64,000 bases of DNA. Origin: Chloroflexota bacterium. GTDB taxonomy: Bacteria > Chloroflexota > Chloroflexia > Chloroheliales > Chloroheliaceae. The stretch covers positions 87,962 to 151,961 of the forward strand of contig JAQBPB010000090.1 in the NCBI GenBank assembly GCA_028287745.1, written 5' to 3'. Positions 36,186 to 44,086 of this stretch are shown here, piece by piece. A program made the translations under genes and the position numbers. Numbering within the stretch: position 1 is the first letter of the stretch; each line of letters opens with the position of its first letter. The notes under the pieces were generated by a model, which was given only the letters and a program-made list of their open reading frames with translations, searched no databases and was not told where the DNA came from.

Positions 36186-36392
36186 CTACTCCTGACTGTA
36201 TTGGTAGTTGCTCAATCCCTGGCTCTTTGAAATCAATTCAACTATTTCCTTGACCAGTTCCCGGTTTAGAAAAGGGCTGAAGGTCGCCAGGGTTTCCTGT
36301 TCTTCTTCATTATAGACCGCGATAACTTCCCAGCCACCGCCGCTTTGTTCGCGCTGCTCCTGTAAAACTATCGAAATTGGGCGTGTGTTCAT
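36186..36392 (-). CDS. Small hypothetical protein
   Basis: 68 residues from ATG 36392, selected because GGGAG lies 8 nt upstream. The sequence has an alternating pattern (ISIVLQEQ, GGGWEVIAVYNEEEQ) and a C-terminal helix (NRELVKEIVELIS), suggesting a small alpha/beta domain. No family recognised. It precedes the YbaK-like gene by 8 bp on the same strand, so it is probably cotranscribed with it. Confidence 0.6.
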   Translation of the reverse strand: MNTRPISIVLQEQREQSGGGWEVIAVYNEEEQETLATFSPFLNRELVKEIVELISKSQGLSNYQYSQE

Positions 36393-36572
36393 TGGTTCTT
36401 CTCCCTTAATCAAAGTTTACATAACCTTATATCATATTAATAATTTTAGCATAAACCTTTCATTTTTATTAATGTATGTGCAAATAGGCAGAGCGTAAGT
36501 TCCTTGCAGTCGTTTTGTATAATAAAATTAGTACATTTAAACAAACCCGGGTTGCCCTTAACTGTTTCAAAC

Positions 36573-36601
36573 TTGATATGGGTCAGGTTTTGTGTGATAA
36601 T
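36573..36601 (+). promoter_or_regulatory. Candidate promoter of the pentose-phosphate cluster
   Basis: TTGATA (36573-36578), 17-nt spacer, GATAAT (36596-36601); each box has one mismatch to consensus. The predicted start near 36608 gives a leader of about 46 nt before the kinase ATG at 36654, which supports that start over upstream in-frame codons. Confidence 0.65.
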
Positions 36602-36653
36602 GTCATTACGACTAAAAGTACTTCAGGGCGAAGGGAAACGAAGAACGGGGTTT

Positions 36654-38282
36654 ATGGCAACTATTTCGATGGGACAAGCACAAAATCCGTTAGTGTTGTC
36701 ACTGGATGTTGGCAGTAGTTCCCTTAGAGCAAGCCTTTTCGATGGCGCCGGTCATTCTTTAGACGGCCTGGAAATCAAAACCACTTACCAGTTGGATACT
36801 ACCCCTGACGGTGGCGTGGAGAAAGACCCCGACGAACTGCTGGGAATTGCCATTGACGCAATTGACCAACTGCTCGCCCAGGCCGGGCCGCTGGCTAGCC
36901 GGATTGAAGGGGTAGCCCTCGATACTTTCTGGCACAGCCTGATGGGCATTGATAGAGAAGGCCATAGTACCACCCCGCTTTTAACCTGGGCCGATACCCG
37001 TAGCGCGGCGGTAGCCCGCCAGCTTACCCGCGAGGTAGACGAACATACTCTTCATTCCCGGGTTGGAGTCAAAATTCATCCCAGCTATTTCCCATCCAAG
37101 TTGCGCTGGCTCGCGGCAGCTCAACCCACTATCTTCCGCCGCACCCGTACCTGGCTTTCCTTTGGCGAATATTTCTACCTCAAAATTTTCGGACGCACCC
37201 TTTGTAGCATTTCCATGGCGAGTGGCACCGGCCTTTTTGACCAGAATAAACGCGATTGGGACCCGGAAGCCCTGGCCCTTTCCGGCATTACCGCCGAGCA
37301 GTTGCCTTCTCTTGGCGATACAAACACGCCCTTCAAAGGACTTCTGCCCGAATATGCCCTGCGCTGGCCGGTCCTGGCAAATATTCCCTGGTTTCTGGCT
37401 GTCGGAGATGGGGCCGCCGGGAACCTCGGCAGCGGCTGTTTCTCGCCGGACCGTATCGCCGTTATGGTCGGCACCAGCGGGGCTATGCGGGTGGTCTACT
37501 CCGGCGAAACAGTAAAAATACCCTGGGGCCTGTGGTGCTACCACGCCGACTACCGGCGCTTTGTAATCGGTGGCGCCCTCAGCGAAGGCGGAAACCTGTT
37601 CGCCTGGATGCGCCAGAACTTTCAACTTCCCTCAATTGAAGAAAGCGAATTAGCTTTGAGCCGGCTTGAACCGGACGGCCACGGCCTGACCGTATTGCCT
37701 TTCCTGACCGGCGAACGCAGCCCCGGCTGGAACGCCAGCGCCCGCGCCGCGATTGTCGGCTTGAGCCTGGATACTTCCCCCCTGGAAATCATGCGGGCCG
37801 GGCTGGAAAGCATTGCCTACCGCTTTGGTATCCTGCACGATATTATGGCGGACGCTTTGCCCCAAGCTTTGCAAATCATTGCCAGCGGCGGGGCTCTTTT
37901 GAACTCACCGACCTGGATGCAAATCCTGGCCGATGTTTTAAACCGGCCGGTCACCGCTTCGGCGGAAGGTGAAACCACCAGCCGGGGCGCGGCTCTACTT
38001 GCCCTCGAACAGCTTGGCGTTTTTGGCCCGCTGCCGGAGGTACCGGTAAAAGTTTCAGGGGTTGGCTCAGAAAATGCTACAACCTTACTAGAACATAAAC
38101 CGGCCCCTGTAGAAGTCCCCGTAATACAGCGAAACGTAGTGCAGTCAGGAGGTTTAAGTTTTGCCCATTATGGTTTTGGTCAAACTTATCAACCTAACCA
38201 GGCCCGTCACGCTCGTTATACCGCCGCAATAGAACGGCAAAAACAGCTCTACAACGTACTGGTAAGAAATAATACGGTATAG
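36654..38282 (+). CDS. FGGY-family carbohydrate kinase (gluconokinase-like)
   Basis: 542 residues from ATG 36654. N-terminal LSLDVGSSSLRASLFD is the ASKHA phosphate-1 loop, WHSLMGID the sugar-binding loop, and VGTSGAMRVVY plus IASGGALLNSPTWMQILADV the adenosine and gluconate-type signatures. With a pentose-phosphate cluster downstream, phosphorylation of gluconate to 6-phosphogluconate is the best guess, feeding gnd directly; xylulokinase is the main alternative and would feed transketolase. Codons upstream of 36654 cover the predicted promoter and are not used. It lies 208 bp before tkt. Confidence 0.85.
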   Translation: MATISMGQAQNPLVLSLDVGSSSLRASLFDGAGHSLDGLEIKTTYQLDTTPDGGVEKDPDELLGIAIDAIDQLLAQAGPLASRIEGVALDTFWHSLMGIDREGHSTTPLLTWADTRSAAVARQLTREVDEHTLHSRVGVKIHPSYFPSKLRWLAAAQPTIFRRTRTWLSFGEYFYLKIFGRTLCSISMASGTGLFDQNKRDWDPEALALSGITAEQLPSLGDTNTPFKGLLPEYALRWPVLANIPWFLAVGDGAAGNLGSGCFSPDRIAVMVGTSGAMRVVYSGETVKIPWGLWCYHADYRRFVIGGALSEGGNLFAWMRQNFQLPSIEESELALSRLEPDGHGLTVLPFLTGERSPGWNASARAAIVGLSLDTSPLEIMRAGLESIAYRFGILHDIMADALPQALQIIASGGALLNSPTWMQILADVLNRPVTASAEGETTSRGAALLALEQLGVFGPLPEVPVKVSGVGSENATTLLEHKPAPVEVPVIQRNVVQSGGLSFAHYGFGQTYQPNQARHARYTAAIERQKQLYNVLVRNNTV

Positions 38283-38323
38283 GCGTAGGACCTATGGTGT
38301 TTAATGTTAAACGCTAATGATGA

Positions 38324-38377
38324 CCGGCTTTGTATGAAAGCCCTAGTTTACCGGCCTTGTATGAAAGCCCTTGTTTA
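38324..38377 (+). repeat. 27-bp tandem repeat upstream of tkt
   Basis: Two adjacent 27-bp units, 38324-38350 and 38351-38377, each CCGGCYTTGTATGAAAGCCC followed by TWGTTTA; they differ at two positions. The first 13 bases of the second unit recur exactly at 42995-43007, upstream of gnd. Location between genes of one pathway suggests a shared binding site or RNA element. Confidence 0.75.
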
Positions 38378-38490
38378 AGGAAATGTATTTGGCCCCGGTG
38401 GGGCAGCAAAAATACGTTAAACGCAATTCGTCCGGCGTTTCGCAAAACCAGTAATTATTAATTTTTGATCTTTTAAAGGAGGCGCGGAAT

Positions 38491-40635
38491 TTGACTACTG
38501 CAACACCTGATAAGTTGACCAGCGACCAGTTGGACCAGCTTTGTATCAATACTATCCGGTTTCTATCTGTTGATGGCGTCCAGAAGGCCAACAGCGGCCA
38601 CCCTGGCGCGCCTATGGGCATGGCGGCTATTGCCTATACCCTCTGGACCAGGCACCTTCGCTTTAATCCTAAAAACCCGGACTGGGCAGACCGTGACCGC
38701 TTTATTTTGTCCAACGGCCACGCTTCAATGTTAATCTACAGCTTGCTTTACCTCAGCGGCTATGACCTTCCCCTGGAACAATTAAAACAATTCCGCCAGT
38801 GGGGCAGCATAACTCCCGGGCACCCCGAACGCGGCCTGACCCCCGGCGTGGAAGTCACCACCGGCCCGCTCGGCCAGGGCTTCGCAAACAGCGTGGGCGA
38901 GGGTATCGCCGAAGCCTTCCTGGGTGCCACCTTTAATAAACCAAACTTTGATCTCTTCAACCACTACACCTACGTCTTTGCCGGTGACGGTTGTATGGAA
39001 GAAGGCGTGACCCATGAAGCGGCTTCCCTGGGTGGACACCTGGCCCTGGGCAAACTGATCTGCTTCTATGATGATAATGGTATCTCAATTGACGGCAGCA
39101 CCGACCTTACTTTTACTGAAAATGTAAATAAACGTTTTGAAGCTTACGGCTGGCACGTCCAGGATGTCCCTAACGCCTCGACCGACATCGAAGCGATTGA
39201 CAAAGCTATCCGCGAAGCCAAGGCGGTGGTTGACCAGCCTTCGATGATCGTCTGCCACACCCACATCGGTTACGGCAGCCCGAACCGCCAGGATACTTCC
39301 AAGGCCCACGGTAATCCACTGGGTAAAGATGAAATTGTATTGACCAAACAGGCTCTCGGCTGGCCGACCGACCAGGACTTCTACGTACCTGACGAAGCGC
39401 TTGAGGTCTTCCGCGCCGCTGGCGAACGCGGCGCCCAACTGGAAGCCGCCTGGAACGAACTGTTCGAAGGTTACAAACAGGCCGAACCGGACCTGGCCCA
39501 GAAACTTCAAAACGCCCTGGACCGCAAACTGGCTCCGGGTTGGGACAGTAACCTTCCCGTTTTTACTCCTAAAGATGGCCCGGTCGCTACCCGTAACGTC
39601 CTGGGTAAAGCCCTCAATGCGGTAGCCGAAGCGGTCCCGACCCTGTTCGGTGGTTCGGCCGACCTAAACGAGTCCACCTTTACCAAACTGGAAGCCTATC
39701 CCGAGTTCCAGCCCAACAAATACCACGGCAACTACGCCGGACGGACCATCAACTGGGGTGTCCGCGAGTTCGGTATGGGCGCGGCGGTCAACGGTATTGC
39801 CGCTCACGGTGGAATGTGGCCCTACGGCGCGACCTTCTTCACCTTCAGCGATTACATGCGCCCGGCGGTCCGCCTGGCGGCCCTGTCCGACCTGCCTTCG
39901 ATCTTTATCTGGACCCACGATAGCGTTGGCCTGGGTGAAGACGGCCCGACCCACCAGCCGATTGAGCATTTGATGTCCTTGCGGGCCATGCCCAAACTGA
40001 ATATGATCCGCCCGGCCGATGCCAACGAAACGGTCGAAGCCCTGCGCTTCACCTTACAGGCCAATGAACCGGTCGGCCTGGTCCTGAGCCGCCAGAAATT
40101 GCCGGTAATTGACCAGGAGAAATACGCCAAAGCCGGTGGCCTGGCTAAAGGCGCCTACATCCTATCCGAAGCGAAAAGCGGCAAGCCCCAGGTTATCCTG
40201 ATCGCCACCGGCTCGGAAGTTTCGCTGGCCTTGGAGGCCCAGGTCAAGCTGGAAGAAGCCGGGGTAGCCACCCGCGTGGTTAGCATGCCAAGCTGGAAAC
40301 TGTTTGACGACCAGCCGGACGAATACCAGCAGGAAGTCCTGCCGGACGATGTGACGGCCCGCCTTTCCCTGGAACTTGGCGTCACCCTGGGTTGGGAACG
40401 CTGGGTCGGCCCGAAGGGTGCCAGCCTGGGTATTGACCACTTTGGCGCGTCTTCTCCGTACGAAAGGATTCTCAAGGAATATGGCTTTACCGTCGAAAAT
40501 GTTACCGCCGTGGCCCAGGAACTTCTCAAAGACCCTAAAGGCACCCAGCGCAAGCTGCGCGACAACCAGCGTAAATTTGCCGCAGGCGGACATATTTCCA
40601 GCGCACCGGCCCGCGGTGATGAAGGACACAGTTAA
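38491..40635 (+). CDS. tkt: Transketolase
   Basis: 714 residues. GHPGAPMGMAAIAYTLW, FILSNGHASMLIYSLLY, TTGPLGQGFANSVG and the TPP motif VFAGDGCMEEGV to DDNGISIDG are all present, and the C-terminal half has the expected HDSVGLGEDGPTHQP. It interconverts ketoses and aldoses by two-carbon transfer. The start is TTG at 38491 with AAAGGAGG upstream. It is followed by tal after 18 bp. The C-terminus adds ~50 residues after the usual end (a tail rich in Lys/Gln), typical of bacterial Tkt variation. Confidence 0.97.
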   Translation: MTTATPDKLTSDQLDQLCINTIRFLSVDGVQKANSGHPGAPMGMAAIAYTLWTRHLRFNPKNPDWADRDRFILSNGHASMLIYSLLYLSGYDLPLEQLKQFRQWGSITPGHPERGLTPGVEVTTGPLGQGFANSVGEGIAEAFLGATFNKPNFDLFNHYTYVFAGDGCMEEGVTHEAASLGGHLALGKLICFYDDNGISIDGSTDLTFTENVNKRFEAYGWHVQDVPNASTDIEAIDKAIREAKAVVDQPSMIVCHTHIGYGSPNRQDTSKAHGNPLGKDEIVLTKQALGWPTDQDFYVPDEALEVFRAAGERGAQLEAAWNELFEGYKQAEPDLAQKLQNALDRKLAPGWDSNLPVFTPKDGPVATRNVLGKALNAVAEAVPTLFGGSADLNESTFTKLEAYPEFQPNKYHGNYAGRTINWGVREFGMGAAVNGIAAHGGMWPYGATFFTFSDYMRPAVRLAALSDLPSIFIWTHDSVGLGEDGPTHQPIEHLMSLRAMPKLNMIRPADANETVEALRFTLQANEPVGLVLSRQKLPVIDQEKYAKAGGLAKGAYILSEAKSGKPQVILIATGSEVSLALEAQVKLEEAGVATRVVSMPSWKLFDDQPDEYQQEVLPDDVTARLSLELGVTLGWERWVGPKGASLGIDHFGASSPYERILKEYGFTVENVTAVAQELLKDPKGTQRKLRDNQRKFAAGGHISSAPARGDEGHS

Positions 40636-40653
40636 TACAAAGGGAGATTTATT

Positions 40654-41859
40654 ATGAGCGACAAAAGTGGCGAGGAACAGGTCAAAGACCAGGCCCACCA
40701 GGCGGCTGAAGCCCCCAAGGGTCCATTGTTTGAATTGCTAAACTACGGCCAGAGCGTCTGGTATGACAATATTGCCCGTGGCCTCATCAAAGACGGCTCT
40801 ATCAAGAAGCTGATTGATGAAAGCGGCGTCCGGGGTGTCACCAGCAACCCGACCATTTTCGAAAAGGCTATCAGCGCCGGTGACGACTATGACGACCAGA
40901 TTAAAAAGTTAATCGGCCAGAACAAAACGGCCGAAGAAGTCTTCGCCGCCCTGGCAGTCACCGATATTGGCAATACCGCCGATATCTTCCGCCCGATTTA
41001 TGACGAAAGTAATGGCGGCGACGGATTTGTCTCGATTGAAGTATCGCCGACCCTGGCGAATGATACCGAAGGCACCATCCGGGATGCCCACTATTTCTAC
41101 GAGGCCATCAACCGGCCCAACGTAATGATCAAAATCCCGGCAACTCCGGAAGGGCTGCCCGCTATCACCGAAGTCATCGGCAGCGGCATTAACGTAAACG
41201 TAACCCTGATTTTCTCGCTGGATGCCTACGAGGATGTAGCAAACGCCTACATCGCCGGGCTGGAGAAATTAGACGCCAGCGGCAAGCCCCTGGACAAGGT
41301 CGCCAGCGTCGCCAGCTTCTTCGTAAGCCGGGTGGACAGCCTGGTAGACAAGCTGGTGGACGAGAAAATCTCCGCCTCGGACGAAGCCGGGAAAGAACAG
41401 CTTGCTTCGCTCAAGGGTAAAGCCGGTATCGCCAACAGCAAGCTAGCCTACGAGCGTTTTGAGCGAATTTTCAGCACCGAACGCTTCAAGAAACTGGCCG
41501 CCAAGGGTGCCAAACCCCAGCGTGTCCTGTGGGCCAGCACCAGCACCAAGAACCCCAAATACCGCGACGTTATGTATGTCGAGGAGCTTATCGGGCCGGA
41601 GACGGTCAATACCATGCCACCTCAGACCGTCATAGCTTTCGCGGATCACGGTAAAGTCGCTCGCACGGTTGATAAAGATGTTGACCAGGCGCACGCCGCT
41701 ATTGATGCCCTTGAAAAAGCGGGTGTCAGTATGGAAAAAGTAACCGACCAGCTCCTTGACGAAGGCGTCAAAAGCTTTGCCGATAGCTTCACCAAATTAT
41801 TGGAGGGAGTTGAGGGCAAGCGCCTGAAGTTGCAAAAGGAGCTGGAGGTTGCTCGATGA
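40654..41859 (+). CDS. tal: Transaldolase
   Basis: 401 residues, the long bacterial form that is often fused to phosphoglucose isomerase. GVTSNPTIFEKAIS at 61-74 and the Schiff-base Lys160 in VMIKIPATPEG are intact, followed by NVTLIFSLDAYEDV, VASVASFFVSRVD and RVLWASTSTKNP. It moves a dihydroxyacetone unit between sedoheptulose-7-P and glyceraldehyde-3-P. ATG 40654 has GGGAG upstream. Its TGA overlaps the ATG of the PGI-like gene (ATGA), so the two are translationally coupled in place of a fusion. Confidence 0.96.
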   Translation: MSDKSGEEQVKDQAHQAAEAPKGPLFELLNYGQSVWYDNIARGLIKDGSIKKLIDESGVRGVTSNPTIFEKAISAGDDYDDQIKKLIGQNKTAEEVFAALAVTDIGNTADIFRPIYDESNGGDGFVSIEVSPTLANDTEGTIRDAHYFYEAINRPNVMIKIPATPEGLPAITEVIGSGINVNVTLIFSLDAYEDVANAYIAGLEKLDASGKPLDKVASVASFFVSRVDSLVDKLVDEKISASDEAGKEQLASLKGKAGIANSKLAYERFERIFSTERFKKLAAKGAKPQRVLWASTSTKNPKYRDVMYVEELIGPETVNTMPPQTVIAFADHGKVARTVDKDVDQAHAAIDALEKAGVSMEKVTDQLLDEGVKSFADSFTKLLEGVEGKRLKLQKELEVAR

Positions 41860-42974
41860 CGAGTGAGGTTCTCCCAAACCTCCTAAGTCTACAGGAAGCG
41901 GTTAATGCTGCCCTGGCAAAACTCGACGTCGAAGATTTTGCAGCGCGGGTCTGGAAAAACGACCCTACGCTGTGGACAACCGACCCAACTGCCCAGGCGC
42001 AGCTTGCCGGGCGGTTAGGTTGGCTCGATTTACCAGACACCATGCAAAGCCGGGGACCGGACCTGTTGGAACTGGCCCAGAGTATAAAAGATGAGGGCTA
42101 CAAACACATCGTCTTGCTTTGCCTGGATAATAGCAGCCTGGGGGGTGTCGTCTTGTGGCAGTCCCTGGGTAACGTCTCCGGCTACCCGGAACTGGTCGTG
42201 GTTGACGCCACCGAGCCCGGTTTCAGCCTCCGTCAGGATCACCCGTTTGATTACGAAACAACTATCTTTGTAATCAGTTCGGTTACCGGCTCACCTGACC
42301 GTCTGCCTGCCCTGGTTGAATGTTTCGAACGGGTCAGCGCGGTACGTGGCGAGCAGGCCGGTGAAAACTTTATTGCGATTACAAACCCCGGTACAGCCCT
42401 GGAACGGGTGGGCCGCGAGCGCAAGTTCCGCGAGGTTTACTTGAACCCGCCCGGTATCGGCGGGCTGTATCTTGCGCTATCTTATTCCGGCCTGGTCCCG
42501 GCGGCCCTGGCCGGTTACAATGTCCGTGAAATGCTCAGCCGGGCCGCGATTATGGCCGAAGAATGCCTGAAACCTGGCCTGGATAATCCCGGCCTCCACC
42601 TGGGCTGTATTCTTGGGTCAGCCGCTATGCAGGACCGGCGTCGTATCCGGCTGATCTTGCCCCCCTCGGTCGAAAGTTTTAAACTCTGGGTCAACCAGTT
42701 ACTTGCTGGAAGCCTCGGGCGGGCGTTAGACCCGGTTCCCCCGGGCTTCGACGGCCTGACTGTGGCGGACGAAGATTGCCTCTTTGTCAGCCTGCAGGTG
42801 AACGGCCAGAAGGACAGCCAGAGTGAGGAGTTGCTCAAGCAGTTGGAGGAAGCCTCTCACCCGGTCGTCCGGCTGCGCTTGCAAGACCTATCGGACCTGA
42901 CCGCCGAATTTTTCCGCTGGCAATTTGCTATACTGGTCGCGGCGGCGGTGCTGGAAATTAATCCGTTTGATTAA
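41856..42974 (+). CDS. Phosphoglucose isomerase-like protein, probably catalytically inactive and C-terminally truncated
   Basis: 372 residues aligning with the PGI half of transaldolase/PGI fusion proteins: RVWKNDPTLW, ITNPGTALERVG (175-186), FREVYLNPPGIGGLYLALSY (191-210) and EFFRWQFAILVAAAVLEINPFD at the end. Three active-site blocks are altered: the GGSS loop is CLDNSSLGG (89-97), SKSGTT is SSVTGSP (141-147), and the segment that normally carries the catalytic Glu (AESTGK type) is LAGSLGRA (283-290). Translation stops at NPFD, before the QPxVxxSK block with the catalytic Lys. It is coupled to tal by ATGA and followed after 139 bp by gnd. I infer a regulatory or scaffold role. Confidence 0.85.
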   Translation: MTSEVLPNLLSLQEAVNAALAKLDVEDFAARVWKNDPTLWTTDPTAQAQLAGRLGWLDLPDTMQSRGPDLLELAQSIKDEGYKHIVLLCLDNSSLGGVVLWQSLGNVSGYPELVVVDATEPGFSLRQDHPFDYETTIFVISSVTGSPDRLPALVECFERVSAVRGEQAGENFIAITNPGTALERVGRERKFREVYLNPPGIGGLYLALSYSGLVPAALAGYNVREMLSRAAIMAEECLKPGLDNPGLHLGCILGSAAMQDRRRIRLILPPSVESFKLWVNQLLAGSLGRALDPVPPGFDGLTVADEDCLFVSLQVNGQKDSQSEELLKQLEEASHPVVRLRLQDLSDLTAEFFRWQFAILVAAAVLEINPFD

Positions 42975-43055
42975 TCCGGCAAATCTTACTAAACCCGGCC
43001 TTGTATGGCCTGGTAAACTCAAGGCAGGTACTTTAAAATTGTTGGGAGGACCACA

Positions 43056-43094
43056 ATGATGCGGCCATCCCTAGTCAACCTTAGTATTTGTTAA
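43056..43094 (+). CDS. 12-residue leader ORF upstream of gnd
   Basis: ATG at 43056 follows GGGAGGA by 5 nt, one of the best ribosome sites in the window, and encodes MMRPSLVNLSIC before TAA at 43092. The stop is 19 bp before the gnd start, whose own site (GAAAGGAAAGGG) lies immediately after it. Translation of the leader could affect gnd initiation. No amino acid is strikingly enriched and no terminator hairpin separates it from gnd. Confidence 0.5.
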   Translation: MMRPSLVNLSIC

Positions 43095-43113
43095 ACGAAA
43101 GGAAAGGGATACA

Positions 43114-44052
43114 ATGGAACTAGGCTTTGTTGGCCTTGGGCGTATGGGTTTTAACATGGTACAGCGATTGCAGGAAAAGGGCCATAATGTAGTGGCCTAC
43201 AATCGCAACCAGGCGAAAGTTGAAGAAATCAAGCAGCATGGTGCCCGTGGGGCCACTTCGCTGCAAGACCTGGTAAACCAGCTGACCGAATCCCCCAAGG
43301 CGGTCTGGTTGATGGTCCCCAGTGGTAAAGTTACCGAAGAACACATCCTGGAAGTCGCCGATATGCTGCAGCCTGGCGACATCATCATCGACGGTGGGAA
43401 CTCCAATTATAAAGATACCATCAGTCGCCACGAAATGGTTAAAGCAAAGGGTATTTACCTGCTAGACGCCGGTACTTCCGGCGGTATCTGGGGCCTCCAG
43501 GTGGGCTATGCCGAAATGGTCGGCGGCGACCCGGAACCGGTCAAGCACCTGGAACCCATCTTCAAGTCGCTGGCTCCCGAAGGCGGTTACCTGCACTGCG
43601 GACCTTCCGGCGCCGGTCACTTTGTGAAAATGGTCCACAACGGTATCGAGTACGGCATGCTTCAGGCTTACGGCGAAGGCTACGAAATCCTGGAAAAGAG
43701 CCGCTACGACCTTGACCTGCTGGCCGTCTCCAAGATGTGGCAAAACGGTAGTGTCGTCCGCAGCTGGCTGCTCGACCTGGCCGTTCTCGCCTTCGAACAG
43801 GATGGCAACGCCCTGACCAACATCCGGGGTTATGTCGAAGATAGCGGTGAAGGCCGCTGGACCGTCCAGGAAGCCATTGACCAGTCCACTCCCGCGCCGG
43901 TTATTACCGCTTCGCTGCTGGCCCGCTTCAACAGCCGCCAGGACGAAAGCTTCAGCGCCAAAGTTATCGCGGCTCTGCGCAACCAGTTCGGTGGACACGC
44001 GGTTAAGTCTGAAGGTGGCGACATGATTGGGGTACGCCAGGTCCCTAAATAA
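43114..44052 (+). CDS. gnd: 6-phosphogluconate dehydrogenase, decarboxylating (short YqeC/GndA-type)
   Basis: 312 residues, the short class rather than the ~470-residue dimeric class. GFVGLGRMGFNMVQRL is the coenzyme loop; the Asn-Arg after AYNRNQAK at the end of beta-2 suggests NADP or NAD; DIIIDGGNSNYKDT and GTSGGIWGLQVGY are the substrate motifs, and GAGHFVKMVHNGIEYGM holds the catalytic Lys. It makes ribulose-5-P, CO2 and reduced coenzyme. ATG 43114 has AAAGGAAAGGG upstream. zwf follows after 34 bp. Confidence 0.96.
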   Translation: MELGFVGLGRMGFNMVQRLQEKGHNVVAYNRNQAKVEEIKQHGARGATSLQDLVNQLTESPKAVWLMVPSGKVTEEHILEVADMLQPGDIIIDGGNSNYKDTISRHEMVKAKGIYLLDAGTSGGIWGLQVGYAEMVGGDPEPVKHLEPIFKSLAPEGGYLHCGPSGAGHFVKMVHNGIEYGMLQAYGEGYEILEKSRYDLDLLAVSKMWQNGSVVRSWLLDLAVLAFEQDGNALTNIRGYVEDSGEGRWTVQEAIDQSTPAPVITASLLARFNSRQDESFSAKVIAALRNQFGGHAVKSEGGDMIGVRQVPK

Positions 44053-44086
44053 TTGCATTAACCTCTCAACAAGGAAGAGTAGCACA

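Noticed and set aside
43992..44086. zwf start at 44027
   Set aside because: That ATG lies within gnd without a ribosome site; ATG 44087 has AAGGAAG at proper spacing.
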